In this document: positions 20,393-29,574 of the stretch, piece after piece | Layout of the letters: each line of letters starts with the position of its first letter | Numbering within the stretch: position 1 is the first letter of the stretch | Assembly (NCBI GenBank): GCA_902539145.1 | Contig: CACBHX010000006.1 | Coordinates: forward strand, 1-32,091 | Direction of reading: 5' to 3' | Source: an uncultured Pelagibacteraceae bacterium | GTDB taxonomy: Bacteria; Pseudomonadota; Alphaproteobacteria; Pelagibacterales; Pelagibacteraceae | DNA length: 32,091 bases | Notes under the pieces: generated by a model | What the model was told of the DNA's origin: nothing | The model's database searches: none | What the model saw: the letters and a program-made list of their open reading frames with translations, nothing else | Translations under genes and position numbers: made by a program

Positions 20393-21382
20393 TTATCTAC
20401 CGATAGCAACCATTTTCTCTACAGACAATCTAGCTTTATTGATTGTCTCTTGATCCATAATAATTTCACCAGTTTCATTTTCTAAGCAGTCTAATATTTT
20501 TGGTAGAGTTATTTTTTTCATATGTGGGCACATATTACATGGTCTTATAAACTCTACATTTGGATTCTCGACTTGAATATTATCACTCATAGAGCATTCA
20601 GTAACCATCATTACTTTTTTAGGTTGGTTATCTTTCACATAATTAATCATGCCAGATGTAGATCCAGCAAAATCACTTGCTTTAATTACTTCAGGAGGAC
20701 ATTCTGGGTGTGCAATAATTTTTATCCCTGGATTATTTTTTCGAATGTTGATAATTTCCTTCTCATTAAACTGATCATGCACAATACAAATTCCTTTCCA
20801 AGAAATTATTTCAACGTCTGTTTGTGAAGCAACATATTTTGCCAAATAATCATCAGGAAGAAAAATAACTTTTTTAACACCTAGTGATTTTACAATTTTA
20901 ACTGCATTGGCAGATGTGCAACATACATCTGTTTCAGCTTTAACATCTGCAGATGTATTTACGTATGAAACAACAGGTACACCTGGATACTTTTCTTTGA
21001 GTAATCTTACATCTTTACCAGTAATTGAAGAAGATAATGAGCATCCTGCTTTCATGTCTGGTAACAAAACTTTTTTATTTGGACTCATTAACTTTGCAGT
21101 TTCAGCCATAAAGTGAACACCCGCCATTACAATTATATCTGCAGAAGTTTTTGATGCCTCGACAGCTAACGCCAGAGAGTCAGCTGAAAAATCTGCTATG
21201 CCGTGGTAAATTTCTGGAGTTTGATAGTTATGAGCAAGAATAACTGCATTTTTTTCTTTTTTAAGTTTATTAATTTTGTGAATATAAGGCGCGTGCACAG
21301 ACCATTCAATTTCAGGCATTACCTTAGATATTTTTTTGTAAATAGGGTCAGTTGCTTGCTTTACTTCTTGGTTAAATTCCAT
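20393..21382 (-). CDS. nadA: Quinolinate synthase NadA
   Basis: AVILAHNYQTPEIY, DFSADSLALA, AGVHFMAETAKLMSPNKKVLLPDMKAGCSLSSS, HPECPPEV, CNMCPHMKK. Confidence 0.97.
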   Translation of the reverse strand: MEFNQEVKQATDPIYKKISKVMPEIEWSVHAPYIHKINKLKKEKNAVILAHNYQTPEIYHGIADFSADSLALAVEASKTSADIIVMAGVHFMAETAKLMSPNKKVLLPDMKAGCSLSSSITGKDVRLLKEKYPGVPVVSYVNTSADVKAETDVCCTSANAVKIVKSLGVKKVIFLPDDYLAKYVASQTDVEIISWKGICIVHDQFNEKEIINIRKNNPGIKIIAHPECPPEVIKASDFAGSTSGMINYVKDNQPKKVMMVTECSMSDNIQVENPNVEFIRPCNMCPHMKKITLPKILDCLENETGEIIMDQETINKARLSVEKMVAIGR

Positions 21383-21439
21383 AATAAAAATTTATCAATT
21401 TGAAACCTGCTTGTCATTGATTTAATGTGGGTCATATTT

Positions 21440-21525
21440 GCGGCCATGCTGAAATTGGTAGACAGGCACGGTTGAGGGCCGTGTGGACCTAGTCCATGAG
21501 AGTTCGAGTCTCTCTGGCCGCACCA
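21440..21525 (+). tRNA. tRNA-Leu (anticodon GAG), CCA encoded
   Basis: 7-bp acceptor GCGGCCA/TGGCCGC + ACCA; anticodon stem CACGG-TTGAGGG-CCGTG; long variable arm TGGAC-CTA-GTCCA typical of Leu class II tRNA; TTCGAGT T-loop. Confidence 0.96.
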
Positions 21526-21598
21526 AATGTAACTTTTTCAACATCAATCATCTATATTCTCGGATGCATAAAATATTTTTTTGGTTTAAAAATAGCTC

Positions 21599-23719
21599 GT
21601 GAAATTGCTAAAATTTATAAGTTTATTATTAATCTTTTTTCTCACGAGCTTTAAAGCTTTTGGAGCAGTTTCGTCATTTGTTGACGATATCGATGTTCCA
21701 AAAAATAGTGACAAAGGCCAGAACTCACCCTCAGGTATTACTTTTAACCCGGATGGTACCAGAATGTTCATTGCCGGTTTTTCTGCTAATAGAGTGATCC
21801 AATATACATTAAGTACTCCTTTTGATATTTCAGAAGCAACTTTTTTAACTAACTCCTTTTGTAATATCGGAGGTGAGGCATTAGATGGCACTAATATCGA
21901 ATTTAACTCTGATGGAACAAAATTTTTTTTAACTGACATGGGAGACGATGATGTAGAAATATACTCATTAACAACTGCTTATGATATTTCAACTTGTGTA
22001 AGCCAAGGTAACAAAAGTTTCACTTTAGATAGCTCTCCAAATTTAAGAGCAATAACTTTTAGTAATGACGGTAAAAATATCTATCTCCTTGATAGAGCAA
22101 GTAATGGGCATGTCTTTCAATATTCACTTTCAAGCCCGTATGATTTATCTAACGAAACTTTAGTAAAAAATTTTTCACCAAGTGGCGGTGGTTTAATTGC
22201 TAATGGTGGTGATGTTCGGGGTATAAAATTTAGTTCTGATGGATCCAAAATGTATATAACAACTGGTGAAGGAGATACAATAAATGAGTATTCTTTATCT
22301 ACTCCGTTTAATTTAGCTGGTACCGTTACTTATGTAGGTTCATATAATACGTCTGAAGAACTTACTCAGGTATGGGGTATAACGTTTAACACTGATGGAT
22401 CCAAAATGTTTATTATGGATTATGACACAGATAAATCATCTGATGTACACGAATATAATCTATCATGTGGTTTCGGGGTAGTTAAATGTATTGATCCAAC
22501 AGCAAATAAAGATGATGTTGCATCGGCAGAATCCCAATCAGAGGCAGCAAAAAAATTAATTCAACATACAACCTATCCAGTATTAAATCGTATGGAATGG
22601 TTAAGACGTAACACCAATAGATTAAATTTAACAAACCAAAATATTAAGTTCCAATTTAATAATGAAATTTTAAATTCTCTTACAGAGGAATTAATTCCTC
22701 TTTATTTTTCTAATAATAATTCCTCCGATTTAAATCAAAATTCTAGCTGGTCTTTTTGGAGCGAAGGTACAATTAGTATTGGTAAAATTGGAGATACTTC
22801 TAATTCTTCCTCAAAAGATATTAATACTTCAGCAATTACTTTTGGAGCCGACAAAAGAAGTGAAGATAATATTATGAGAGGAATAGCATTAAGATTTGGT
22901 AGTGACGATGTTGATGTGGGGGATCTTGGAAGTGCGCTTGATATGAGTTCATTTAGTTTAACTTTTTATGAGAGCAAACCGAAAGGAGGAGAGAGATTTA
23001 CAGATCACTTATTAGGATTAAGTTTTATAAATTCTGATTTATTAAATAATAGCGGTTCAACATCAACTGATGGTGAAAGATATGGTGAGCAACTATATGG
23101 ATCCTTAAGTTTAAGAGATACTTTTTCAAAAAATAAATTAAATTTTACACCTAAGATAAAAATAAATTATGGGATAACACATTTTGGTGAATATACAGAA
23201 ACAGGTGCAGCTGGACTAAACTTAAAATTTGAAGATCAATATATTGGAAATTTTACTTCCTCAATAGGTGCAAGTTTAGACAATACTTATGAATTAAAAA
23301 TTGGAAGTTTAATACCATATTTTGATTTTGAATATTATGCCGATATGAGTCCATCATCTCAGCAAAAATTTTCATACGAGTCAGATGGTAGTGCTTATAC
23401 TTTTAAAAATATAAATAATGCTACACATAATATAATTGGCGGAATTGGATTTGATTTAATTTCTAATAACGGACTAACTTTAATGACAAAATATACTAGG
23501 GATCAGGCCAAAGACAGTAAAAATGATAATTTTGTGATAGCGCTTGATTATAAAAATTCACAAAGATCACTTTACTCAATGACATTCCAAGACTCTTTAG
23601 CGAAACTATCTCATAATAAGGAACTAGATAATTTTCAAATCAATTTAGATAGTCATTATGAACTTTTTGACAAAGATCCCGATTATGGGCTGTTTATCAA
23701 ATTATTAAGTGTAAATTAA
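21599..23719 (+). CDS. Secreted/outer-membrane autotransporter-like protein with N-terminal propeller-like repeats and C-terminal beta-barrel-like region
   Basis: GTG start with signal peptide MKLLKFISLLLIFFLTSFKAFGA; five approx. 45-60 aa repeats of form GITFNxDGTKMFI....VxQYSLSTPFD; C-terminal region (WSEGTISIGKIGDT...ITFGADKR...GIALRFGSDDVDV...) like autotransporter barrel domains. Confidence 0.7.
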   Translation: MKLLKFISLLLIFFLTSFKAFGAVSSFVDDIDVPKNSDKGQNSPSGITFNPDGTRMFIAGFSANRVIQYTLSTPFDISEATFLTNSFCNIGGEALDGTNIEFNSDGTKFFLTDMGDDDVEIYSLTTAYDISTCVSQGNKSFTLDSSPNLRAITFSNDGKNIYLLDRASNGHVFQYSLSSPYDLSNETLVKNFSPSGGGLIANGGDVRGIKFSSDGSKMYITTGEGDTINEYSLSTPFNLAGTVTYVGSYNTSEELTQVWGITFNTDGSKMFIMDYDTDKSSDVHEYNLSCGFGVVKCIDPTANKDDVASAESQSEAAKKLIQHTTYPVLNRMEWLRRNTNRLNLTNQNIKFQFNNEILNSLTEELIPLYFSNNNSSDLNQNSSWSFWSEGTISIGKIGDTSNSSSKDINTSAITFGADKRSEDNIMRGIALRFGSDDVDVGDLGSALDMSSFSLTFYESKPKGGERFTDHLLGLSFINSDLLNNSGSTSTDGERYGEQLYGSLSLRDTFSKNKLNFTPKIKINYGITHFGEYTETGAAGLNLKFEDQYIGNFTSSIGASLDNTYELKIGSLIPYFDFEYYADMSPSSQQKFSYESDGSAYTFKNINNATHNIIGGIGFDLISNNGLTLMTKYTRDQAKDSKNDNFVIALDYKNSQRSLYSMTFQDSLAKLSHNKELDNFQINLDSHYELFDKDPDYGLFIKLLSVN

Positions 23720-24609
23720 TTATTAAGACTTAACCATTCAGGTACCAAAATTTTAAAGGTTCCATTTTTACTTTTGAAAACTTGATTTTTGTCAAAATTT
23801 TTATCTAAAAACTTTATTAGAGCAAAAGGGTAATTTTCATTAATTAATACTTTACCAATCTCTACATCATTATTAACAACTTTTTCATCTTCTGATAAAT
23901 TTCCCTCAATTATTTCAATAGGCAATAATCTTTTTGATAGTTTGTTTTTTAAATTAATTCTTGCGGTATTCTCCTGACCTACAAAACAACCTTTTTTAAA
24001 ATCAATTCCGTTTAGTTCAGCATAATTACACTCAATACCAAATAATTTATTTTGTAGCTTATTCAAATATTTCGGAACAACTCCTAATTTGTGACTTTGA
24101 GCGTAATATTTTTCGATATTATCATCTTTTAAATCAAGCTTTTTTAATGATAAGTAAAGTTTTTCTAAGTTGATTATTAAGCGTGCACCTAAATTTTTAT
24201 TTCGAGGATCTAGAATGATAGGATCTTCCCTATATTTAAAAGTAAAACCCAATATGTCTTTTGATCCTTCAATCGATAAATATTTTTCGTAATTAAAACT
24301 TGCTACAACAAATTCATTACTTAAATCTAATATCTCCACTTTTGATCTGAGTTTATACATGTTTAGTTGTTTAAATATTGCCTCTGATTGAGATTTTTCA
24401 CAATCGATGAAAAAACCTAATTTATGTTTTACAATTATAAATTCATAAAGAAATTTACCCTGAGGTGTTAATAAAGACGCAAAACAACTAGAACTATCAT
24501 TTACTTTATTGATGTCATTACTTATTAAATTTTGAAGAAAATTTTTAGCATCTAAGCCATTAACGTAGAGTATGGATCTGTCTTTTAATATAAAAACACT
24601 GTTATTCAT
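23716..24609 (-). CDS. ygfZ: YgfZ/GcvT-like folate-binding protein (Fe-S cluster maintenance)
   Basis: KGCFVGQENTAR signature; ILYVNGLDAKNFLQNLISNDI; SCFASLLTPQGKFLYEF; ORF reaches 24672 but ATG at 24609 (MNNSVFILKDRS) is the likely start. Confidence 0.88.
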   Translation of the reverse strand: MNNSVFILKDRSILYVNGLDAKNFLQNLISNDINKVNDSSSCFASLLTPQGKFLYEFIIVKHKLGFFIDCEKSQSEAIFKQLNMYKLRSKVEILDLSNEFVVASFNYEKYLSIEGSKDILGFTFKYREDPIILDPRNKNLGARLIINLEKLYLSLKKLDLKDDNIEKYYAQSHKLGVVPKYLNKLQNKLFGIECNYAELNGIDFKKGCFVGQENTARINLKNKLSKRLLPIEIIEGNLSEDEKVVNNDVEIGKVLINENYPFALIKFLDKNFDKNQVFKSKNGTFKILVPEWLSLNN

Positions 24610-24652
24610 GTTTGATTGATAGCTATTTTTAATATAATAACTTTTTTCATAA

Positions 24653-25960
24653 ATGTTAGATCTAATAATCAAAAATGGACAATGTTATATCAACGGACAA
24701 TTAGAAAATAAGGATATTGCGGTAAAAGATGGTAAAATTTTAAAAATCGGTGATATTTCTGAAGACGCAAAAGATTCATATGATGCAAAAAACCAAACTG
24801 TTTTACCTGGTTGCATAGATACTCAAACACATTTTAGAGAACCGGGTTCAACTGATACTGAAGATCTAAATTCAGGAAGTAGGGCCGCGGTTGCAGGGGG
24901 TATAACGGCTGTATTTGAAATGCCCAACACTAATCCCCCAACATCAAACATAAAAGAATTTCAAAGAAAGTTAGATCTTGCAAAAAATAGAATGTACTGC
25001 AATTACGCTTTTTATTTTGGAGCAACTGCTGACAATGTCAGCCAATTAGCAGAATTAAAAAATTTAGAAGGGTGCTGTGGTATAAAACTATTTGCTGGTT
25101 CGTCGACTGGAAATCTTTTAGTAGCTGATGAAAAAGATATTGATAAAGTTTTTCAAAATAGCTCAAAAGTTGTAGCAGTTCATTCAGAGGATGAGTCAAT
25201 TTTAGAGGTAAATAAGAAATTAATTAAAAATGGAGATGTACATACACATCCAGTTTGGAGAAGTGAAGAATGTGCCATGTCATCAACAAGAAGAATTGTT
25301 AGAATTGCAAAAAAATATAACAAAAAAGCCCATGTACTTCATATATCAACAAAGCAAGAAATTGATTTTTTATCTCAACATAAAGGAAACATTACTTTTG
25401 AAATTACTCCCCAACACTTAACTATTTATGCTCCAGACTGTTATGACAAGCTTGGTACATATGCTCAAATGAATCCCCCTATAAGAGATAAATCTCATTA
25501 TGATAGATTTTGGTACGCAGTTAAAAATAATTTAAACGATACAATTGGATCAGATCACGCCCCACATCTAAAAGTTAATAAAGAAAAAGAATATCCCAAT
25601 TCACCTTCAGGAATGCCGGGTGTTCAAACTCTGATGCCTGTGATGCTGAATCATGTAAATGATGGAAAGTTATCATTAACCCAATTAATTAATCTTGTTT
25701 GTGAAAATCCAATTAAAATTTTTGGGATAAAAAATAAAGGATTTATTAAAGAAGGTTATGATGCTGATTTTACTGTGGTGGATATGAACAGAACAATTCA
25801 AATTAAAAACGAAAATATTGAGAGTAAATGTGGGTGGTCACCTTTCAATGGATTTGAGTTTAAGGGTGCTCCAATGGCAACTATCATAGCTGGAAAAATA
25901 AAAATGAAAGATGGTAAAATTTTAGGTGAACCTGAGGGAAATCCTTTAGTGTTTAGCTAA
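24653..25960 (+). CDS. pyrC: Dihydroorotase (PyrC, class I type)
   Basis: PGCIDTQTHFREPGSTDTEDLNSGSRAAVAGGITAVFEMPNTNPPT; VHSEDE; HVLHIST; GSDHAPH. Confidence 0.92.
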   Translation: MLDLIIKNGQCYINGQLENKDIAVKDGKILKIGDISEDAKDSYDAKNQTVLPGCIDTQTHFREPGSTDTEDLNSGSRAAVAGGITAVFEMPNTNPPTSNIKEFQRKLDLAKNRMYCNYAFYFGATADNVSQLAELKNLEGCCGIKLFAGSSTGNLLVADEKDIDKVFQNSSKVVAVHSEDESILEVNKKLIKNGDVHTHPVWRSEECAMSSTRRIVRIAKKYNKKAHVLHISTKQEIDFLSQHKGNITFEITPQHLTIYAPDCYDKLGTYAQMNPPIRDKSHYDRFWYAVKNNLNDTIGSDHAPHLKVNKEKEYPNSPSGMPGVQTLMPVMLNHVNDGKLSLTQLINLVCENPIKIFGIKNKGFIKEGYDADFTVVDMNRTIQIKNENIESKCGWSPFNGFEFKGAPMATIIAGKIKMKDGKILGEPEGNPLVFS

Positions 25961-26285
25961 TCTTTCCAGTAAAACTATTTACTAATATTACACCAATCAC
26001 AATTAAGAATAACCCTACAATTGCTTGCCAAGCTAAGGTTTGTTTAAAAAAGATGTAGCCTAGTATTGCAATAGTAAATATACCAAGGCCGCTCCAGGTA
26101 GCATAAACAATTGCAATTGGTAATTTGTTCACAACAAAAGTTAGAAGATAAAATGCAGTTAAATAAAATGCAGCTAAAGCAAAAGTTGGTAAAAACTTTG
26201 TAAAATTTTGTGATACTGGCAATAACATTGTCCCAGCAACCTCACAAAAAATTGCTCCAATTAGGAATAAATATGTTTTTAACAC
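25953..26285 (-). CDS. Small multidrug resistance (SMR, EmrE/YnfA-size) family transporter
   Basis: 110 aa, four TMs; LIGAIFCEVAGTMLLP (conserved membrane Glu), YATWSGLGIFTIAILGYIFFKQTL. Confidence 0.88.
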   Translation of the reverse strand: MLKTYLFLIGAIFCEVAGTMLLPVSQNFTKFLPTFALAAFYLTAFYLLTFVVNKLPIAIVYATWSGLGIFTIAILGYIFFKQTLAWQAIVGLFLIVIGVILVNSFTGKIS

Positions 26286-26287
26286 TA

Positions 26288-28180
26288 TTAAAGAATATTA
26301 TTATTTTTTAGATCAGCTTTTATCTCATCTAAAATTGCAGGATCGTCAATGGTTGGAGGCATTTTATATTCTTCTTTATCAGCAATCTTTCTAATTGTTC
26401 CCCTTAAAATTTTACCTGATCTAGTTTTGGGTAATCTTTTGATAACTATAGCAATTTTAAATGCAGCAACTGGACCAATTTTTTCTCTGACCATTTGTAT
26501 GCACTCTTTTGAGATATCTTCGTGACTTTTATCAACGCCTGCTTTTAAAACGACTAAGCCAATAGGCAATTGTCCTTTAAGTTTGTCGGCAATTCCAAGA
26601 ACAGCACATTCAGCTACTGATTGATGTTCAGATAAAACTTCTTCAATTGCTCCCGTTGATAATCTGTGACCCGCAACATTAATTATGTCATCTGTTCTAG
26701 ACATGATCCATATATATCCATCTTCATCAATATGACCTGCATCATAAGTTTGATAATAACCATCATAATTTGACATATAATTTTCTTTATATCTTTGATC
26801 AGCATTCCAAAGAGTTGGAAACGTGCCTGGGGGTAATGGAAGTTTTACAACTATATCTCCCATTTCATTTGGTTTAGCTAAAGTTTGATCTGATTTAATA
26901 ATTTTCACATCATAGCCAGGTACTGCTTTACAAGCTGAACCATATTTAGTTTTCATCATTTCAATTCCAGTACAATTTGAACTGATCGCCCAGCTAGTTT
27001 CTGTTTGCCACCAATGATCTATTACTGGAACTTTTAATAAATTTTCAGCCCACTTAATTGTATCAGGATCTGCACGCTCTCCTGCAAGAAAAAGACTTTC
27101 AAATTTACTTAAGTCATATTTTGAGAAGAACTTGCCATCAGGATCTTCTTTTTTAATTGCTCTAAAAGCTGTTGGCGCTGTGAACAGAGATTTAACTTTA
27201 TAGTCTGAAATAATTTTCCAAAAAGCACCTGCATCAGGTGTACCAACCGGTTTACCTTCAAAAAGCACAGTTGTGCATCCTTTAAACAATGGAGCGTAGA
27301 CAATATATGAGTGACCGACTATCCAACCAATATCACTAGCTGACCACCAAATATCATCCTCATCAATGTTATAAATATTTTTCATAGTCCATTTTAAAGC
27401 AACAATATGCCCACCTATGTCTCTGACTATTCCTTTTGGTGTTCCGGTAGTGCCTGATGTGTAAAGAATATAAGCAAATTCGTTTGAATTCATTTCTACA
27501 CAATCTGTGTCCTTAGCGTTAGCATGGGCTTCATCCCAGCTAATCTCCATAGGAGCATTTAATTTGACCTCATGACCCTTTCTTTGAAACAAAATCATTT
27601 TGCTGATCTTGTGATTAGCTAATTTTATTGCCTCATCTACTAGAGGCTTGTATTCAACAGTCCTTCCAGGCTCAAAACCGCATGAAGCAGTTACTAAAAG
27701 TTTTGCTTTACTGTCATCAATTCTGCTTGCAAGTTCGTTTGAGGCAAATCCACCAAAAACAACCGAGTGAATAGCTCCAATTCTTGCACATGCTAACATT
27801 GCTACAACAGCCTCAGGTATCATGGGCATATAAATTATCACTCGATCACCTTTATTTACCTCTAGATTTTTAAGCGCTCCTGCAAATTTTGATACTTTCG
27901 ACCTTAATTCCTCATAGCTATACTTGTTTTTGTCTCCGGTGATAGGACTATCGTAAATTAATGCGGTTTTACCTCCTTTTCCTTGATCAATATGAAAATC
28001 CAAGGCGTTATAGCACGTGTTAGTAACGCCATCTTCATACCATTTATAGAAAGGTGGATTAGATTTGTTTAAAATTTTGTTAGGTTTTTTAAACCAGAAA
28101 ATGTTTTCTGATGCTTCTCTCCAAAAATTCTCAGGACTATTTATTGATTCATGGTATATTTCACTGAATTTCTTAGACAT
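26288..28180 (-). CDS. prpE: Propionyl-CoA synthetase-like / acyl-CoA synthetase (PrpE/Acs family)
   Basis: YILYTSGTTGTPKGIVRD AMP-binding motif; SCGFEPGRTVEYKPLVDEAI; HWWQTETSW; TRSGKILRGTIRKIA; PrpE preferred over Acs from the GFEPGRTVEYKPL segment. Confidence 0.85.
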   Translation of the reverse strand: MSKKFSEIYHESINSPENFWREASENIFWFKKPNKILNKSNPPFYKWYEDGVTNTCYNALDFHIDQGKGGKTALIYDSPITGDKNKYSYEELRSKVSKFAGALKNLEVNKGDRVIIYMPMIPEAVVAMLACARIGAIHSVVFGGFASNELASRIDDSKAKLLVTASCGFEPGRTVEYKPLVDEAIKLANHKISKMILFQRKGHEVKLNAPMEISWDEAHANAKDTDCVEMNSNEFAYILYTSGTTGTPKGIVRDIGGHIVALKWTMKNIYNIDEDDIWWSASDIGWIVGHSYIVYAPLFKGCTTVLFEGKPVGTPDAGAFWKIISDYKVKSLFTAPTAFRAIKKEDPDGKFFSKYDLSKFESLFLAGERADPDTIKWAENLLKVPVIDHWWQTETSWAISSNCTGIEMMKTKYGSACKAVPGYDVKIIKSDQTLAKPNEMGDIVVKLPLPPGTFPTLWNADQRYKENYMSNYDGYYQTYDAGHIDEDGYIWIMSRTDDIINVAGHRLSTGAIEEVLSEHQSVAECAVLGIADKLKGQLPIGLVVLKAGVDKSHEDISKECIQMVREKIGPVAAFKIAIVIKRLPKTRSGKILRGTIRKIADKEEYKMPPTIDDPAILDEIKADLKNNNIL

Positions 28181-28326
28181 CTGATTTTTGATTCGATAGT
28201 GCCTTTTTTTTTGATTTTTAAATTATAAATTGTATTTAATTTCAAAAAGTCAGTAAAATCAACGTAAATAAATGACACTTTAGTCTTCAATAAACTGTTT
28301 TTATTTGCTATTTAACCCAAATCTTT

Positions 28327-28362
28327 GCTTAGGGAAGCCTAAGCTTAGTTTATATAAACTAA
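28327..28362. promoter_or_regulatory. Composite dyad element upstream of proteorhodopsin: hairpin GCTTAGG-GAAG-CCTAAGC abutting an 18-bp perfect palindrome TTAGTTTATATAAACTAA
   Basis: Direct reading; both dyads exact; lies in the largest intergenic region of the window (28181-28394), 32 nt upstream of the ATG. Confidence 0.6.
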
Positions 28363-28394
28363 TAAGTAAAAACTAACTAAAGAGGGAGTTTTTT

Positions 28395-29171
28395 ATGAAA
28401 AAACTTAAACTGTTTGCTCTAGCAGCTGTTGCCCTAACAGGTTTAACAGGAATTGCTAATGCAGCAGACGCAACGATGTTAGCTCAGGATGACTTTGTTG
28501 GAATATCTTTTTGGATAATTTCAATGGGTATGTTAGCGGCTACAGCTTTCTTCTTCATGGAGAGAGGTACTGTTAACCCTGCGTGGAAAACATCAGTAAC
28601 TGTTGCTGGTCTAGTAACTGGTATTGCTTTCATTCACTACATGTATATGAGAGAAGTATGGGTTGCTACAGGTGACTCACCAACAGTATATAGATATATT
28701 GACTGGTTAATTACTGTGCCATTACAGATGGTAGAATTTTATTTAATTCTAGTAGCTGTAAGAAAAGCAAACTCTGGAATGTTCTGGAGATTGTTAATCG
28801 GTTCATTAGTAATGTTAATCGGTGGATACTTAGGAGAAGCTGGATACATCAACGCTACACTTGGTTTCATTATCGGTATGGCAGGTTGGGTATACATTCT
28901 TTATGAAGTATTCTCAGGTGAAGCAGGTAAAGCTGCTGCTAAGAGCGGAAACAAAGCTCTTGTAACTGCGTTCGGTGCAATGAGAATGATTGTTACTGTA
29001 GGTTGGGCAATTTATCCATTAGGTTACGTATTTGGTTACCTAACTGGTGGAGTAGATGCTGACACATTAAACGTAGTTTACAACTTAGCTGACTTCATTA
29101 ACAAAATTGCATTTGGTCTAGTAATCTGGGCTGCTGCAATGAGTTCTGGAGCTGGCGCAAGAGCAAGATAA
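28395..29171 (+). CDS. Proteorhodopsin, light-driven proton pump, probable blue-absorbing (Gln at position 105)
   Basis: Seven-TM rhodopsin; RYIDWLITVPLQMVEFYLIL (D97, T101, Q105, E108 by homology), NLADFINKIAFG retinal Lys; signal peptide; AGAGGGAG ribosome-binding site. Confidence 0.97.
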   Translation: MKKLKLFALAAVALTGLTGIANAADATMLAQDDFVGISFWIISMGMLAATAFFFMERGTVNPAWKTSVTVAGLVTGIAFIHYMYMREVWVATGDSPTVYRYIDWLITVPLQMVEFYLILVAVRKANSGMFWRLLIGSLVMLIGGYLGEAGYINATLGFIIGMAGWVYILYEVFSGEAGKAAAKSGNKALVTAFGAMRMIVTVGWAIYPLGYVFGYLTGGVDADTLNVVYNLADFINKIAFGLVIWAAAMSSGAGARAR

Positions 29172-29194
29172 TTACGCTTTAAATTAATAATTTA

Positions 29195-29235
29195 TAGGGC
29201 GAGTATGTTTTTACATACTTGCCCTATTTTTTTTT
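29195..29235 (+). terminator. Intrinsic terminator downstream of proteorhodopsin
   Basis: TAGGGCGAGTATGT-TTTT-ACATACTTGCCCTA (14-bp stem with one G-T) followed by T9. Confidence 0.92.
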
Positions 29236-29253
29236 ACACCTATATTCATAACA

Positions 29254-29574
29254 ATGGCTAAGATCATTTACATCACACACGAGAATGAAAAACATATAAT
29301 TGAAGTTCAAAATGGCTTAACTGTGATGGAGGGTGCAGTTCAAAACAACATACCTGGAATAGATGCAGATTGTGGTGGGGGAATGGCATGTGCAACTTGC
29401 CATGTTTATGTCAAAGAGGACTGGTTTAATAAGCTACCAAAAAAAGAGAACGGAGAAGATGATATGCTTGATATGGCATTTGAACCAAAAAAAAATAGTA
29501 GACTGAGTTGTCAAATTATAGTTTCAGATGAAATAGATGGGCTCGAAGTAAACATACCGTCTAAACAAGCTTAA
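29254..29574 (+). CDS. 2Fe-2S ferredoxin (adrenodoxin-type)
   Basis: [17 protein letters not shown] ... RLSCQI cysteine pattern. Confidence 0.94.
   Translation: MAKIIYITHENEKHIIEVQNGLTVMEGAVQNNIPGIDADCGGGMACATCHVYVKEDWFNKLPKKENGEDDMLDMAFEPKKNSRLSCQIIVSDEIDGLEVNIPSKQA

Noticed and set aside
20522-20827. 101-aa antisense ORF inside nadA
   Set aside because: Opposite conserved nadA motifs; no start signal or domain
21526-21598. Possible integrase attachment site or mobile element after tRNA-Leu
   Set aside because: No integrase, no direct repeat of the tRNA 3' end noticed downstream; only positional suspicion remains
21586-21939. 117-aa minus-strand ORF overlapping the autotransporter-like gene start
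   Set aside because: The plus-strand gene has a signal peptide and in-frame repeats; the antisense frame shows no domain
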